This document shows positions 11,793 through 22,783 of a stretch of DNA of 64,000 nt, one piece after another. Position 1 is the stretch's first letter; each line of letters begins with the position of its first letter. Position numbers and translations under genes: made by a program. This DNA comes from Breviolum minutum Mf 1.05b.01 (lineage: Eukaryota; Sar; Dinophyceae; Suessiales; Symbiodiniaceae), in the NCBI GenBank assembly GCA_000507305.1, contig DF239768.1, positions 111,484-175,483 on the forward strand, written 5' to 3'. The notes below the pieces were generated by a model, which worked only from the letters and a program-made list of their open reading frames with translations, made no database searches and had not been told where the DNA came from.

Positions 11793-13157
11793 CCAGCAGC
11801 AGCATCAGCAGCAACAACAACAACAACAACAGCTTTTGCAAGGACCCAACCACTACATTTTACGAAACACGACCTTTTGATGCGCTGTCCTCATTACCAA
11901 TCTGCCCTGCCGCGACAAAACGTTGAGCACCCAAGGACAGTTGCACCACATCGCTCCCAGCGGCTACAAATAGGACACGTTTTCCAGCATCCTTGGAGTC
12001 GTCTCATTGACTTTAGGAGATTCCTGCCCTAAAAACCTACTGTAAATGGAAATAGGATCATTCAATCCAAAAGGTTAAAAATCCACCTTTCCCTTTGGCC
12101 TTGGTCTGCAATGGTGCGGACGAGAGACCATGGCCACTGCTGTAATGGTATTGGCAAAGGTGTGGAACAATCCTGACGATGGTGTCGGTGTGTTGCCCAA
12201 GGAACATGTGCAGTCAGTAAAAGCGATCCTAAAAAACATTTTTGTGAAGTACAGGATAGTAAAGGATCATGTTGAAACATAACAAAACATGTCAACCCAA
12301 ACCCAACCACTTTACCCACACATCATTGATGAATGTACAGATGGGGATAAGAAACCCTCCATCCATCCACAGTGCCATCAAATCATTCCTCTGATGACTT
12401 CCCGAAAACCCTATGATTTTGATCGAGGTGCCATGCTGACTCACCTCTCCAGAAATGGCACTCGGTGGCTGAAAGCCAGCCATCGGAAACATCAAATCAC
12501 GATCAGCACAGCATTTCACCTCAGGGACATCCGAGAACATCTCAACATACAGCATCCGATAGTCTCGACGTTATCAAGTCGACCGATTCGACCTAATATA
12601 AATGTATTCATATTCGATCCTCCGTTAAACACATTTAATCCACGATGATCAACATAGGCCATAGCCTAATCTTATAAGTATATAATATATTCGATCCTCC
12701 GTTTAAAACATATAATCCACTGGAGAATATCATCCCCTACATCCGTTCATCATCCCCTCTAGGTGAATGATACTATTTCACCCTACATATGCCTGAATTC
12801 AGTCCTGATCGTGAACTACCAAACTTCGCGGAACAAAAAAGGGCGCCCAGATTCCTACATAGTTCTATTTTTGGCGTCACTTCTTCGGTGGCCCGAAAAA
12901 GAACCCTAGTGAGCATTCGAAACGGAAGCCGACCTTTTGACCAGACCACAAGATTCAGGCTTGGAGCTTCTTGTAATTTGGCCAGAATTTCTCCATTGTA
13001 TTCTATCCGTATTTTTCCATGTACACTCCCACATTTAAGCATGAAACATGATTCAACGGATCCCTACTATGGTTCCATACTAAACCAACAATCCCTTGAA
13101 ACATACCCCAAATCATGTCTGCAGGTAACATCATAATCATCATCAACAATCATCAAC

Positions 13158-13194
<37 letters not shown>

Positions 13195-16100
13195 TCCAGC
13201 ACAACTCAACTTAACCAACCATTTATCCCTCAGGTTTCAGCCATTTACTTCCCTCGATTCGAGTCACAAAGGCCAACTCACTGCTTGGGCGACAGTCATC
13301 AGGGGCCCAGTTGCCCCAGGAACGTGTGCCCGAGCGGGTCATGAAACCAGGAAGGCCTTGGGTGAAACTTGAAACTCGAAGTTTTGTCCTCGTGATTTTT
13401 GGGGAGTTTTCCTGGATTTTGGAGTTCCTGACTTGGGAAATTTAATGGAATTCCCAATGGTTCCCTTCATTGTTACCCCTACCGGGCGATAAGGAATCAG
13501 TTGATTGCACAAAGTAACCGTGTGTCCCTTTCGGTCCGTGAACATGGTTGAAGGAAGAAACAAGAAACATACAGCAAACTCGAAGAAGTGCTATTCGATC
13601 CAAAGAACACACATGGAGGTGTCCTATGTTGTATGAACGCTGCAGACAAACACCTTTTTCATTCTAGCTTGACTCCAAAGCATTTTCAAAGCTACGAACA
13701 CACCCATTTTGGGGAAAAAACAACTCCTGTGTCGTGGTTTCATGATTCAATGGTTCGAGTATGTTTGAGTTTGACATAGTGACGTAATTGACGCAATCTG
13801 ATTCTACCCCCTCATGGTAGTGACATTTGTTGGTTGGAACTTCCCTCCTGATTACTCCTCTACATGACTGGTCCTTTCGAGGACTTGGAACCTATGGACA
13901 CCGTGCCATCTGGCAATGCACTTGTCAGAAGTCAAGAGCAAATATACGTATCTGTAAAAAACTGATTATATTTTAATATATTGTATTGTGTCAATCTACA
14001 CAGGCATACAGTTATACATTAAAAAATGTGCAAAAGGAACAAAGCAGGATGTGGCCATGCAAGCTGGGGGTTGGTTTTTGCTTCCCACTGGAGATTTGCG
14101 ACACCGAGCACCGGGCTACAAATTGCTCATAAACCACGCCGAGACACCAGTGCTTGGAATTGTACATGGTGATGAACTCCAAATATTCCTGATCACGTTG
14201 CTATTCCACAACCGATTCCCGAAACGATTCCCCCAAAAGTTCATAAACACTACCATGAACCTCTAATATTCTTATACTTCTTCTCATTTTTGCCATGGCT
14301 GGTTTGTGGTTGATGCACTCATCTACTCATCTACAAAACTTGTACAAGTTGTCATCAGAAACTTGAGCATTGCTCTTCTCTTTGGATCCGTGACAAAACG
14401 ATCAAAAGAAACATCTTAACTCTTAACATAACTACCTGCCAAAAGTCTTATGAAATCATGAAATGTATTCAAATCGTTTTTTGCTGATATTTTTGTTGCA
14501 CTTCGTAATTGTCAATAAGTCGGTAAAATCATCTCGCGAAACCTTTCTTCAATGGTAATTTCGGTCAAGTAAATCAAGTAACCAATGGCGGCAAACTCGG
14601 CTTGTTTCCCCTGTTGTTATTCTTCTTCTTGTTGTTGTTGTGGTTATTGTTGCTGTTGTTATTCTTGTTATTCTTGTTGTGGTTGTTGTTTTTGTTGTTC
14701 ATCTTCCTCCAACTTCAAACGCTCCTCCGTTTTTCCCACCTTTTTCGGCTGGCCAAGCATCGCTCGATCATAGGGACCATCATAAACCCAACTGGAGCCG
14801 GTGATGCAGTCCCTGAAGATTCTGACTTTTTGATAAGGTGTTGAAATATAGGCTGTCCGGTTGTCCATGTTGGGTTGACATATTTTGATCAGTCATCTCT
14901 TGGAAATTTGAGAACCTGGAAACATTCATGTTTACACTCATATGTAAGTCTTACCCTAACTTTCATTGAAAATTGGCACATATTGGCACATCATTTTCCT
15001 TGTTCTGCAGAAATTGCAATGAAGAACATTGAAGAATATCCAACCCCTCTTGATTGCTGGGTAGCCCAAACGAATAAAGCGGACTGTCACTGGCTTCGTT
15101 GTCAAAGAGCTCTTCTTGCGTACACAGTCGAGCACCTGGAAGGTGCAGGAAAATGGTGACATGTTGATGGATGGTTTTCCTGGATAAGGTTACAAAATAT
15201 CCACTTTAAGCTAAGAAAAGTATATATAGATTCCGAAAAAACAAAATATTCAAAATCCTACGTTCCTAGATTCATCCCTCGACTGTGTTCTTAGAAAGTA
15301 TGTCTTGCCCAGGTTTATTCACAACTGATCCAACAACTGATAAACACACTCCTTCCACAAGCCATTTCCATCACGCACCTTGTTGCAAACAGAAGCTTTC
15401 CGCATCTGCGAAGTTGAGTATTCCTGTCAACAGGACTCAACTTGTTGCACAGGTGAAACATGCTTTTTTTGCTAACAAAAACCTGGTTAATTTCCTTTAC
15501 AGTCAAGAGAAGATTTCAGAATCTTGTATATACAGTAGTACTCCTAGCCTAGCCCCAAATGAAGGTCTCATATCAGGGATGCCTCAATCCTAAACAACCT
15601 TTTGGGGAAAGGGGGTTCCGGCACTTTGGTCTCTTCAAGTTCACGAAGTCTAAAAATAGCTTCCCGTCAAATGTTCCACAAGGGCGATGTCGGGTTTGCA
15701 AAGGAAATCCTAGTTAATCCTATTTGAAGTCCAGTTGTAAAGTGGGTATAAGTAAGGTACCAACGGATCAACTAACCCATTCGAATGACCAAAATCTAAG
15801 CTGCTACCCCGTCCTGAACAGCAAACTCCCAAGTTGTAGGTGTAGTTGCACCTGACATTGGTCACAAGTTGAACGGTTGGTGCATCAAAACTTTGAAGCC
15901 TGCAAAATTTGAGATGATTATTATGTTATTCATACTTCATCCAGCTTGGTTCATCTTCAAAATAGTAACGAAGGTATGTTCAACCGGGGTCCAAACATGT
16001 TGGGGAGTCATCATCTCGTTTCGTTTGCGCCTGGCTCCCAATACGCTGGCATTGCCCTCGCTGCGACCACACACTTGACTGCTGCCATGATATGCAGAAT

Positions 16101-19100
16101 CCCAGCCCAACTCGGCACAGCTTCGGCCTAATGGGCATCGATTCACAGATGCAGCCTGGGTATAAGATTATTTACAATAATAAGCTGGGTCATTTATGCA
16201 ACGTTGAGAGATTATATCAACTGTAGAAACACTAGGGATATATAATCAACATGTAATTATCATATATGATATCATATATAAACACATATTAGAGGCGATG
16301 GCCAACTGGTGAGAGAATAGAAAACTCTCCAACAGCCAACTGTGGCACTTGTACCTACTCCACTGCATGACTCAGAAAGGTCTGAATTGATTCAAATGGA
16401 CGGTTCATGATGCTTTCCCAAATAGTGGGCTCAACTGCGCTTCCAGTTCAACTGACAATTCTTGGGCCCAGATTTAGATGCCATATCCTGATTTCCTACA
16501 CTGAACGTCCAGGACGTGGAGTTCGTAGGGGGTCGGTCGGCCGACACTGTGCCCAGGATCATGAATTACCAATGATAAACAGCCTGGATGTTTGAAAACA
16601 TGAAACATGATGAGGCAAACACATGTAAACAAACTAAGAAAGCTCCCAAGACCAAAAAAGAGTAAAACAAGGTCATCCCGATCGTGACAACACTATTATT
16701 CACGGGACTGCTTCATAACAAGGAATCATACAAATAAAATTATACTGACCTAGAAAACAGATTGGAATAGGTATTAGTTGATGTAAATCAAATTAAAACA
16801 ACCCGGCCTCTCATTATCTTAACTGTTTTCTCCTCAGGCAAAAAACCTTCTCCATACCTTTCTACTCTCAACATTGAATTCATTTGAGAATTGTTGGTGT
16901 GTTTTCTCTCCAATGCTTTGATCACCAAGCAATCTAAGTTTTCGATGTAGGAAAGCCTCCGTGCAACATCCTGCTCCCTCAAATTTGTCGCCAAATTTCC
17001 TGATTTCATGAGTTCCAGCCCAAATAGTTGCTTCTCCACCACATGATTTCATGAGTTCCAGCCCAAATAGTTGCTTCTCCACCACATCAACCAACACGGC
17101 ATTGGCAACACCCACCTATCAGTCTCCAAGGTGTGCAAAAATTACTTTTACCATCTACCACCACAAACACTGAAGCAACGGTAAATTAAATTCATCCCAC
17201 AATTTTCAAAGGATATTGGTATTCTTTGGATCCCTTTGACAGGGTGATTGGCTGTTGGCCATCTAGAAAATTTAGGTTCTTTTGGATGAGCTGCGCAAAA
17301 AAGGGGATCCAATCACCGAATTTTGAAAACCAACAAGTCCTTAAGGATTCCAAATATCAGGATATTTCAGAAGTTTGAGGGGTTTTAAATGGTTTCACCC
17401 CTTGCAAGTTAATTTTGCGAGTACAACTTGAGTGAATTGAAAATAACAATGCTTCGCCACTCCAAACAGAATCAAGATTTTATAGGTAATATATATCTAT
17501 TTTGGCATGTCCATTGCCATCATTCAAATTTCCATAAGCGCAACGCCCTACCAACCCGCCCACAGGGACACCGTCTCATCCATGGTCAAAGGTCCCGGGG
17601 TGACGGCTCCAAGTCCACGTGGTTGTGGCAACAGGTCGCTGCTTGGATTGCTCCAGGTGCCGCTGGATAAAACTTGGATCCTGATATGACTACGGTCATT
17701 TGAGGGGAAAAACCCATCATCTTGTTACCCAAACAAAAAACGAATGGCAAAACCAATCACTAGACATGGCAAAAATTCTAAAAATCCACCTGGGTATGTA
17801 TTGTAACTGAATAGACATTTCATGAGATGGATGGTCAAAACCACCCTTCATAATCCTTCAGGATGTGGAAGTTTCATGAAGTTTAAGGGAATTTAGAAAC
17901 TCCCCCAAACTTGATGACTGACCCCGTCCTTGCGCCTGTCAGGGTCATGCGATATACACCCAAAGCTCCTGGGCTTTAGAAGATGCTGAAAACATCTAAA
18001 AACTACGATGATGTCAGAAGATCCTGGAGCTCATTTTCATCATCTCTACCTCAGGTTTGGTTCAGTCGCGTAGCTCAGGTATTTTTACATCCAAAAGTCA
18101 AATGTTGCTCAGCTAATAGGCAGAACTATTGAAACTAGCAGTGCAATGTGAACCCTTTGCACCTTGAAAAGTTGAAAAAAAATGGGACCAGAAAGCTTTG
18201 GAAAATGCATGAAAATGCTGACTTTGAGTGTCCACATCGCAACATGTAACCACCCCTCCCAAGTCTTGGTTGGAACCCAAAATGTTTCAGTAAAGAACAA
18301 GGGGGGGAGAATGAGACGAAACGTTTGAGACATATGTTTTCCAACTCCGGATCGTTCTATCATGAAGCCTTTGTATGCTCTTTCTTGATGTTAACAAAAT
18401 ATAACAAAAACACACCAACTTGTCATTGAGGTTTTATGGGATGATAAACTAGCAAACTTAACAAAACAACTAACCGACCATGTGGCTGAATGCATTCAAA
18501 ACCAACAAAACAACTAGAAGAGTGAAAGTGATACACAGCGCCTGCAGAAAATCCATCATTAATGGATGATATCTATATATATCCCCATTTCTATCCAACC
18601 CTTTCTGCCGTCACGTCCTGAAGCTTCAGAAACCCATACTTCACCAGTGATGCTGCGATACCCTGAGCCGAACTTCATCAAATGGCATGTATTTCACAAG
18701 GCTTGACGGATACAAAACCGTTTTACCCCATCTGTATGATTTACATTATATAGAATATAGAATATGTTCCTTTGATCATCTGATTGTATGCAATGATTAG
18801 GACAATTCGATGTAGAAACATGTTTAGCTTCCAGTTTCGGATCGGATCATGCCATCATAACCAGGCGATGCTCCCTTCCCTTCCCAACTCCAAGAGTGCC
18901 TAGCCAAGTGGGTCGAGACAAACCCACACTCCCTGGAATTTGTTGCAACGTGGCCTTAAATCGCAACTTCAGGACGTTTGGGTGATCGCTGCGGCGGTTT
19001 GTATACCTACATATACCGAATTGGCACCTATGGCGAATTGGCACACAATTTGCATAGCAAAGCAACCATTTGGTCATGTTTGGAAGGGTGATTGCTTTAA

Positions 19101-21188
19101 TCCATTTTGTGGGTCGATCAAATTTGGGCCATGCCTTTTCTTATTCATTCTTATTCACACTTAAAACCCTGTTCTATGACTTTCTTTCTCAGCATGGGAT
19201 TCATGAGAAATCATTGCGTCCGTTTTCAAAGCATGCTATTGATCCCCAAGTCATCAATGTTTTTTCGTGCCGGAGATATCCACTCTCGACATTTTGGACA
19301 ATTGTCTCTGGAGATTGTCAGGGTAAATCTTGAGAACAACCTTGGGGATGTGGAAGAATTTTGATACCTTGACATGGCACTAATTTCCACCGGTAGAAGA
19401 ACGTAAGTCAGCGAAATTACAAGCTGACCTACTAAAGTGATTAACTAGAGAGTCATAAAATAGACTATGCCAGACTACTGGATATGAAAAATATGAAAGA
19501 CATGCTTTTTGGCTGAAACATCAAACAATAACAAAAAATCATCTGCACATGAAATACAAAAAATCATCAAATAGCCATCAACCCATCACCATAAAAGCTG
19601 AAGGATAGGTCCAGTCATTGGGGTTCCAATAGTTCCAATTGTGACAGTCAGGTAGTGGCCATATACCTGGAACCCAAATTTGGGGCCCCTTCTTTTGATT
19701 GGAAGAAGGGGCCTTGTTTTGGGTCATTTGGGTTTCCAGCTATCCAGGCTGTAGCACTATTGCCAGCTGAGGCACTGCGGCGACCGTGACCACAGAGCCC
19801 TGTGCCAGCGTGGTCAGGTTCACTGGAAGCCTCGAAGGGGACTGATGAACATCAACATCATCATAATCATAATCATCACCATCATCATCATCATCATCAT
19901 CATCATGATGATCATCATCACCATCACGATCCTCATCATGCAAATGACTTTTAAACATCTTAGGATACAGAACAAGGCTCTCAGCACAAAATATCCCGAC
20001 CTCGAGATGTAGCCCGCCGTTGCATCTGCCACTAACAGCTCAGTAGGCAACAACACCATGGACTCGGCGAGTGCTGCTGGGTGCTGTTCCATCTTTCAAT
20101 CAAAAACATACTAGTTTTGGATACTGTTAATGGTTGAAATCCAGTTAAACCACTACATAACTACTAGTAGCACATCCCATTATTCGCAGGTTCTCATGTA
20201 AATCCAGCCCAGAGTGGTGCAAAAGTTCAGCTCTGAAATTTGATACATGGGATTCCGACAAAAAACATGATGTCTTTCTGGACTCCGCTACCCAGCCTTG
20301 GGTTCGGAAAAACCACTTGAAATGGTATAGACCAAGTTGGTGAGCAATGAAAGCATTCGCACCTGGCGAAATTTGTGAGAATTGACAACCCAAAAAGGCC
20401 GTTTATCAGGTGTCTTAATTTATCCCGTCATCTAAATACCTATATCATTACATATATTATATAAAACTATAATCATAAAGAATCATCCGGACCATGCTCA
20501 TGTGCCAGGCCAACCATGTTCGTGTACCTGATTGCATCGCGTACAAAAGACTTCGTGAACCTCATACAATCGACAGCCTAAAAAAACTATATTATAGTGG
20601 CACTATATCGTATCAAGACAATAAACTATCATATTGACAATCCAGATATGTGCGTAATCCACAACTTTCTCAAAGTTTACACAGCCCTAAATGAAATCAC
20701 CTATGATAAACCATAACAGCAACCTGGGTCTCAGCAAAACCACGAGTGCCTTGCCATTGCCACTGTCGGCAACAAAGACCAAACGTTCTGCACTTGAGGC
20801 TGTCAGAACCAATCCCGACGGTTCGAACAAGCGAGAACTCAAGGCTGGTCCTCAAGATTTTTGGGGTTTAGTCGTCAGTCGGTAAGTGTTTACCCAGGTG
20901 TTTCCATATTTTTTTCACGGAAAAAACGACATAAAAAAAACCTTGGGTTTAAACACTGCCATACTGGCCATACTGCTGTTTTTTCGTTAAAAAGACCCAC
21001 ATGATTTTGGGAGTAACAAATGGTTTCGTGTTTTTTTTTGCTTGGTGATTTGGCTTGGTATCAACTGGTTGCACCCAGACACCATCAGCATCTCCAGAAG
21101 CACCTGTGGAGCCCCAAAGAACCTTCCATGTGATGCAGGGGGTTGGAAACGGTGGAATCATGTGAGCCACAAAAAACACCAACAAAAA
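7730..21188 (-). CDS. NHL-repeat protein gene, many small exons (gene span)
   Basis: Minus-strand exons scattered over 13 kb encode NHL blades. The clearest are 20744-20850 (ERLVFVADSGNGKALV), 10347-10486 (KLLIADQEGHVLRKVDV), 9171-9302 (GVAVDGPNRVAYVATGQHRL) and 7730-7871 (KVYVADRNNQRVRMLDL). The G-D-A-D-G-P-A-L and G-D-G-G-L-A loops typical of NHL proteins precede the P-S-G-V/L strands. Neighbouring exons often join in phase with AG/G acceptors. NHL propellers bind proteins, RNA or ligands; no catalytic or membrane domain was recognised, so the role is unknown. Both ends are open: N-terminal exons may lie above 21.2 kb and C-terminal ones below 7.7 kb. It could also be two adjacent genes. 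Confidence 0.65.
9171..9302 (-). CDS. NHL exon
   Basis: Acceptor CACCTCAG/GTGATGG. Reads DGGLAVSSSLFRPSGVAVDG followed by PNRVAYVATGQHRLRRVEL, a textbook NHL blade. It joins in phase with the exon at 9843-9901. The donor is probably AATGGAG/GTCGGA. Confidence 0.7.
9700..9798 (-). mobile_element. Introner-like element, copy b
   Basis: 99 bp with ends CTAGTTGGTGGTTTCAACCC and CCCCACCTAG, in the common orientation. It lies in the 540-nt intron between the NHL exons at 9302 and 9843. Upstream the frame is open up to the element. Downstream an immediate stop shows that the intron has grown beyond the element or that the insertion was intronic. Confidence 0.7.
9843..9901 (-). CDS. NHL exon (59 nt)
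   Basis: Acceptor CATCTCAG/GCTCTT; reads LLSGSNDIVAGQAGVANDAG. Donor GATGCAG/GCGGAG (GC type); spliced to 9302 it gives VANDAGDGGLAVSSS in phase. A slightly longer form ending at a GA site also keeps phase. Confidence 0.6.
10347..10486 (-). CDS. NHL exon
   Basis: Acceptor GTTCCTCAG/GAAGAT. Reads EDKLLIADQEGHVLRKVDVQ, a clear NHL blade, then LGGIISSPAHPLDSFWRI. Donor GTAAG/GCGGCA (GC type) in phase 2, which matches the exon at 9901. Confidence 0.65.
11301..11833. repeat. CAN-triplet low-complexity tract (CAA/CAG/CAC)
   Basis: About 530 bp of almost uninterrupted CAA, CAG, CAC and CAT triplets. Because the unit is a triplet without stop codons, long frames are open on both strands (poly-Asn/Ser/Thr and His/Gln on plus, poly-Leu on minus). 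All neighbouring exons are on minus, where it would encode poly-Leu, so I take it as an intronic repeat of the NHL gene. Confidence 0.85.
12445..12519 (-). CDS. Exon, probably of the NHL gene
   Basis: 75 nt, phase 0 at both ends, acceptor CCTGAG/GTGAAA and donor GGAGAG/GTGAGT. Only one frame is free of stops: VKCCADRDLMFPMAGFQPPS. No repeat motif recognised. Confidence 0.45.
12789..13042 (-). CDS. Possible exon, strand uncertain
   Basis: A minus frame (EILAKLQEAPSLNLVVWSKG) and a plus frame over the same bases are both open for more than 80 codons. The gene context favours minus. No homology seen. Confidence 0.2.
13126..13194. repeat. (CAT/ATC)n microsatellite
   Basis: About 68 bp of CAT triplets with two CAACAAT interruptions. 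Confidence 0.9.
14618..14715. repeat. TTG/TTC triplet tract
   Basis: About 100 bp of TTG, TTC and CTG triplets. On minus it continues a Gln/Glu-rich frame from the neighbouring exon but is broken by TAA codons, so it is intronic. Confidence 0.8.
14740..14812 (-). CDS. Exon, probably of the NHL gene
   Basis: 73 nt between ATCTTCAG/GGACTG and AAAAAG/GTGGGA. Two frames are open: DCITGSSWVYDGPYDRAMLG and TASPAPVGFMMVPMIERC. Splice sites are good, frame unresolved. Confidence 0.4.
14991..15135 (-). CDS. Exon, probably of the NHL gene
   Basis: Acceptor CACCTTCCAG/GTGCTC. The frame reads ARLCTQEELFDNEASDSPLY, then SFGLPSNQEGLDILQ, with good coding composition. The donor is uncertain (a GA site after AACAAG or GT after AATGAT). 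A plus-strand frame is also open here. Confidence 0.4.
16031..16127 (-). CDS. Exon, probably of the NHL gene
   Basis: 97 nt between CCCATTAG/GCCGAA and GAGCCAG/GCGCAA (GC donor). Reads AEAVPSWAGILHIMAAVKCV, then VAARAMPAYWEP. Enters in phase 0, leaves in phase 1. An alternative frame is open through the same region. Confidence 0.4.
16788..17115 (-). CDS. Exon disrupted by a 43-bp tandem duplication
   Basis: Starts after acceptor GATAG/GTGGGT and reads VGVANAVLVDVVEKQLFGLE. A duplicated block (17001-17086) then repeats VVEKQLFGLELMKS in a shifted frame. The original frame continues from the second copy as SGNLATNLREQDVARRLSYI, then ENLDCLVIKALERK. Because 43 is not a multiple of three, an intact reading through both copies is impossible. 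Either one copy is skipped by splicing or this allele is broken. Donor not located. Confidence 0.45.
17001..17086. repeat. Exact 43-bp tandem duplication
   Basis: 17001-17043 and 17044-17086 are identical (both begin TGATTTCATGAGTTCCAGCC). The duplication lies inside an exon and shifts the frame. Confidence 0.95.
17552..17662 (-). CDS. Exon, probably of the NHL gene
   Basis: 111 nt between TTTTATCCAG/CGGCAC and GGGTTG/GTAGGG. Reads GTWSNPSSDLLPQPRGLGAV followed by TPGPLTMDETVSLWAG. The L-P-Q-P-R-G-L and later hydrophobic strand fit an NHL/SMP-30-like blade, but weakly. Confidence 0.5.
18600..18662 (-). CDS. Exon, probably of the NHL gene (63 nt)
   Basis: Acceptor CGGCTCAG/GGTATC, donor GAAAGG/GTTGGA, phase 0 at both ends. 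Reads GIAASLVKYGFLKLQDVTAE. Confidence 0.5.
18862..18954 (-). CDS. NHL-like exon (93 nt)
   Basis: Acceptor TTTAAG/GCCACG, donor CGCCTG/GTTATG, phase 0 at both ends. Reads ATLQQIPGSVGLSRPTWLGT, then LGVGKGREHRL. The L-S-R-P...G...H-R-L spacing fits an NHL blade. Confidence 0.5.
19745..19830 (-). CDS. NHL gene exon
   Basis: Acceptor CTTCGAG/GCTTCC. Joined in phase to the exon at 20001-20092, it reads ISRLPVNLTTLAQGSVVTVA, then AVPQLAIVLQP. Donor uncertain (GATAGC, GA type). Confidence 0.5.
19848..19935. repeat. (ATC)n microsatellite
   Basis: About 85 bp of CAT/ATC triplets just upstream (minus sense) of the exon at 19745-19830; intronic. Confidence 0.9.
20001..20092 (-). CDS. NHL gene exon
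   Basis: Reads MEQHPAALAESMVLLPTELL, then VADATAGYIS; L-L-V-A-D is the NHL strand motif. Donor TCGAG/GTCGGG in phase 2, matching the next exon. The acceptor is GAAAG/ATGGAA, without the usual following G. Confidence 0.55.
20297..20362 (-). CDS. NHL gene micro-exon (66 nt)
   Basis: Acceptor CGCCAG/GTGCGA, donor CCCAAG/GCTGGG (GC type), phase 0. Reads VRMLSLLTNLVYTISSGFSE. Follows the exon at 20744-20850 to give GNGKALVRMLSLLTNLVY, the expected continuation of an NHL blade. Confidence 0.6.
20744..20850 (-). CDS. NHL gene exon
   Basis: Acceptor CTTGAG/GACCAG. Reads PALSSRLFEPSGLVLTASSA followed by ERLVFVADSGNGKAL, a clear NHL blade. Donor GCACTC/GTGGTT in phase 0. Joined to 21083-21188 it yields GDADGPALSSRLFEPSG with perfect phase. 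Confidence 0.7.
21083..21188 (-). CDS. NHL gene exon next to introner copy c
   Basis: Reads ITWKVLWGSTGASGDADG at its 3' end; donor GATG/GTGTCT in phase 1. The frame is open in phase 0 all the way back to the end of the element at 21189. A shorter form beginning at CCACAG/GTGCTT (21103) is possible. The G-S-T-G-A-S-G-D-A-D-G loop is typical of NHL proteins. Confidence 0.55.
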
Positions 21189-21287
21189 CTAGGTGGTGGT
21201 TTTAACCAATTTGAAAAAATATTAGTCAAATTGGGAATCTTCCCCAAATAGGGGTGAAAATAAAAAATATTCGAACCCAGCACCTAG
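21189..21287 (-). mobile_element. Introner-like element, copy c
   Basis: 99 bp with ends CTAGGTGGTGGTTTTAACC and CCCAGCACCTAG. Core GAAAAAATATTAGTCAAATT and GGGGTGAAAATAAAA. Same orientation as the other copies. Confidence 0.75.
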
Positions 21288-22639
21288 AAAACCTGGATTG
21301 GTTTAACTTCCTGTATTCCTATCCTAATATCCTATCTAATTCATGTACGATTTCATCATCAATGAACTACATGTATAACTCATAGGTTCGACCCACACAA
21401 CCATGGATCACCCGTTTTTCATTGCTCATGTAGAGATGAGACATGATGAGACATATATATTGAGAAATGTCATACAAATGGCGAAGATAAATTTGGCGTG
21501 CGTGAACAGCGCCGAACTGGGATTTGCGACAGAAATGTATGATTTTTCACTACCGACCTCAAGTCAAGTAGTGCTCACCAAATGTTTGCAGCAAAGATTT
21601 ATCCAATGGAATTCACACGCCGCCCCATCTGAAATTTTAGCAAAGAAATTGGGAGGGAAATACATATCAAATATCAGTGATTGCCAGAAGATGGTTTCCT
21701 TTGGATTGACAAATCTGCCATGTTGTTAGCTCTGGTTTCTCAACCACTCCACAACAAGGCCCGACTGATTCACGTTATGGATGCAAAACAAGGGAAATTG
21801 ACTAATCCCAAATGGCTACTGAATGGTCAATCCACCATTGATGAGCATTAAAAGAAGCGCCTTCTGGATGAATGATCCTATTTCACCAACCTCAACGTTC
21901 ACCGGTTGGCATTTTGAGGTCCATGCTGTCTAGAGTCTACTTGGGGTGGGGAGGTGTCCATCGATCCATAGCTTAGCACTTGGGCTCCAACACTTTTCTG
22001 GATACATCCCTCCCTATTCATAAAACACAAACGTTTAACATCTCAGCCATGGTCCAAAATTCATCCAGCTCCGCGCGACCTCTGTTGTAAAGCTGGCACC
22101 AAGACCTGCCCGATGCATCACTGAAAAAAACCATGGAAAGTGAGCTGTTCTTTCATGAACCATGAACCATGACTATCCCATTTTTGTTGCATGTTTGAGG
22201 CCGAAGAGTCATTAAGGATCATGAACCCCATAAATCCATCTTTCCGTAGTTTTTTTGGCCCAACCCCCCCTGTATCGTAATTGTAGCTCAACTATAGATT
22301 CCTGGATTCAACCCTAATTGTTCAGCAAGTACTCATCATCGAGAACCAGGATTTGCCAGAAGATATAGAGGGGAATTCCCACACAACCTTGGTAGCATCA
22401 CTATGATTTGCCCCAAGACGACGCATACCAGCGAAAATTACTTAACTTGTATTGACAAGATTCCAACATTGCTATTGTGACAATACCACCTTAAAAATCG
22501 ACACTTTGGACTTGAGGATTTCGGGTTTGCCGGGTGCAATCTGCATTTCCAAACTGTTGAGTTTCGGTCCACTAGAAGTTGAACTCACCGCAAGCGGCCC
22601 AAGTGGACACTGAAAGGGCCATTCACCCACCATGGCTGG

Positions 22640-22783
22640 AACCTATTGTATCAAAAAACGCAAAACCCATCGGTCTCAGCGATTTTTCTGCCAAACAGTT
22701 TGTTGCTGGCACTACACAGGAATGGGACAACTTCAAGTTCACACGTGCCATTTCTAAGCTGCAAAGTGAAAAATGTCATTCCA
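22640..22783 (-). pseudogene. Decayed last ankyrin unit of the first UBL-ankyrin gene
   Basis: Shifting frame by one base at AACAAAAAACCAAG continues the ankyrin pattern as NQGTTDDGMTFFTLQLRNGT, which then degenerates (CELEVVPFLCSASNKLFGRK). The intact units have AACAAAGACCAAG at this spot, so one extra base ends the main frame. Confidence 0.6.

Noticed and set aside
11056-11853. 265-codon minus-strand poly-Leu frame
   Set aside because: Same repeat read on the other strand; no natural protein has such a run of Leu.
11042-11926. 294-codon plus-strand frame rich in Asn/Ser/Thr
   Set aside because: Produced by the CAN-triplet repeat; flanking residues show no coding signature and all neighbouring exons are on the other strand.
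21403-21729. 108-codon plus-strand frame starting with ATG
   Set aside because: A minus frame over the same bases (VGSEKSYISVANPSSALFTH) is also open and fits the gene orientation; neither has convincing splice sites.
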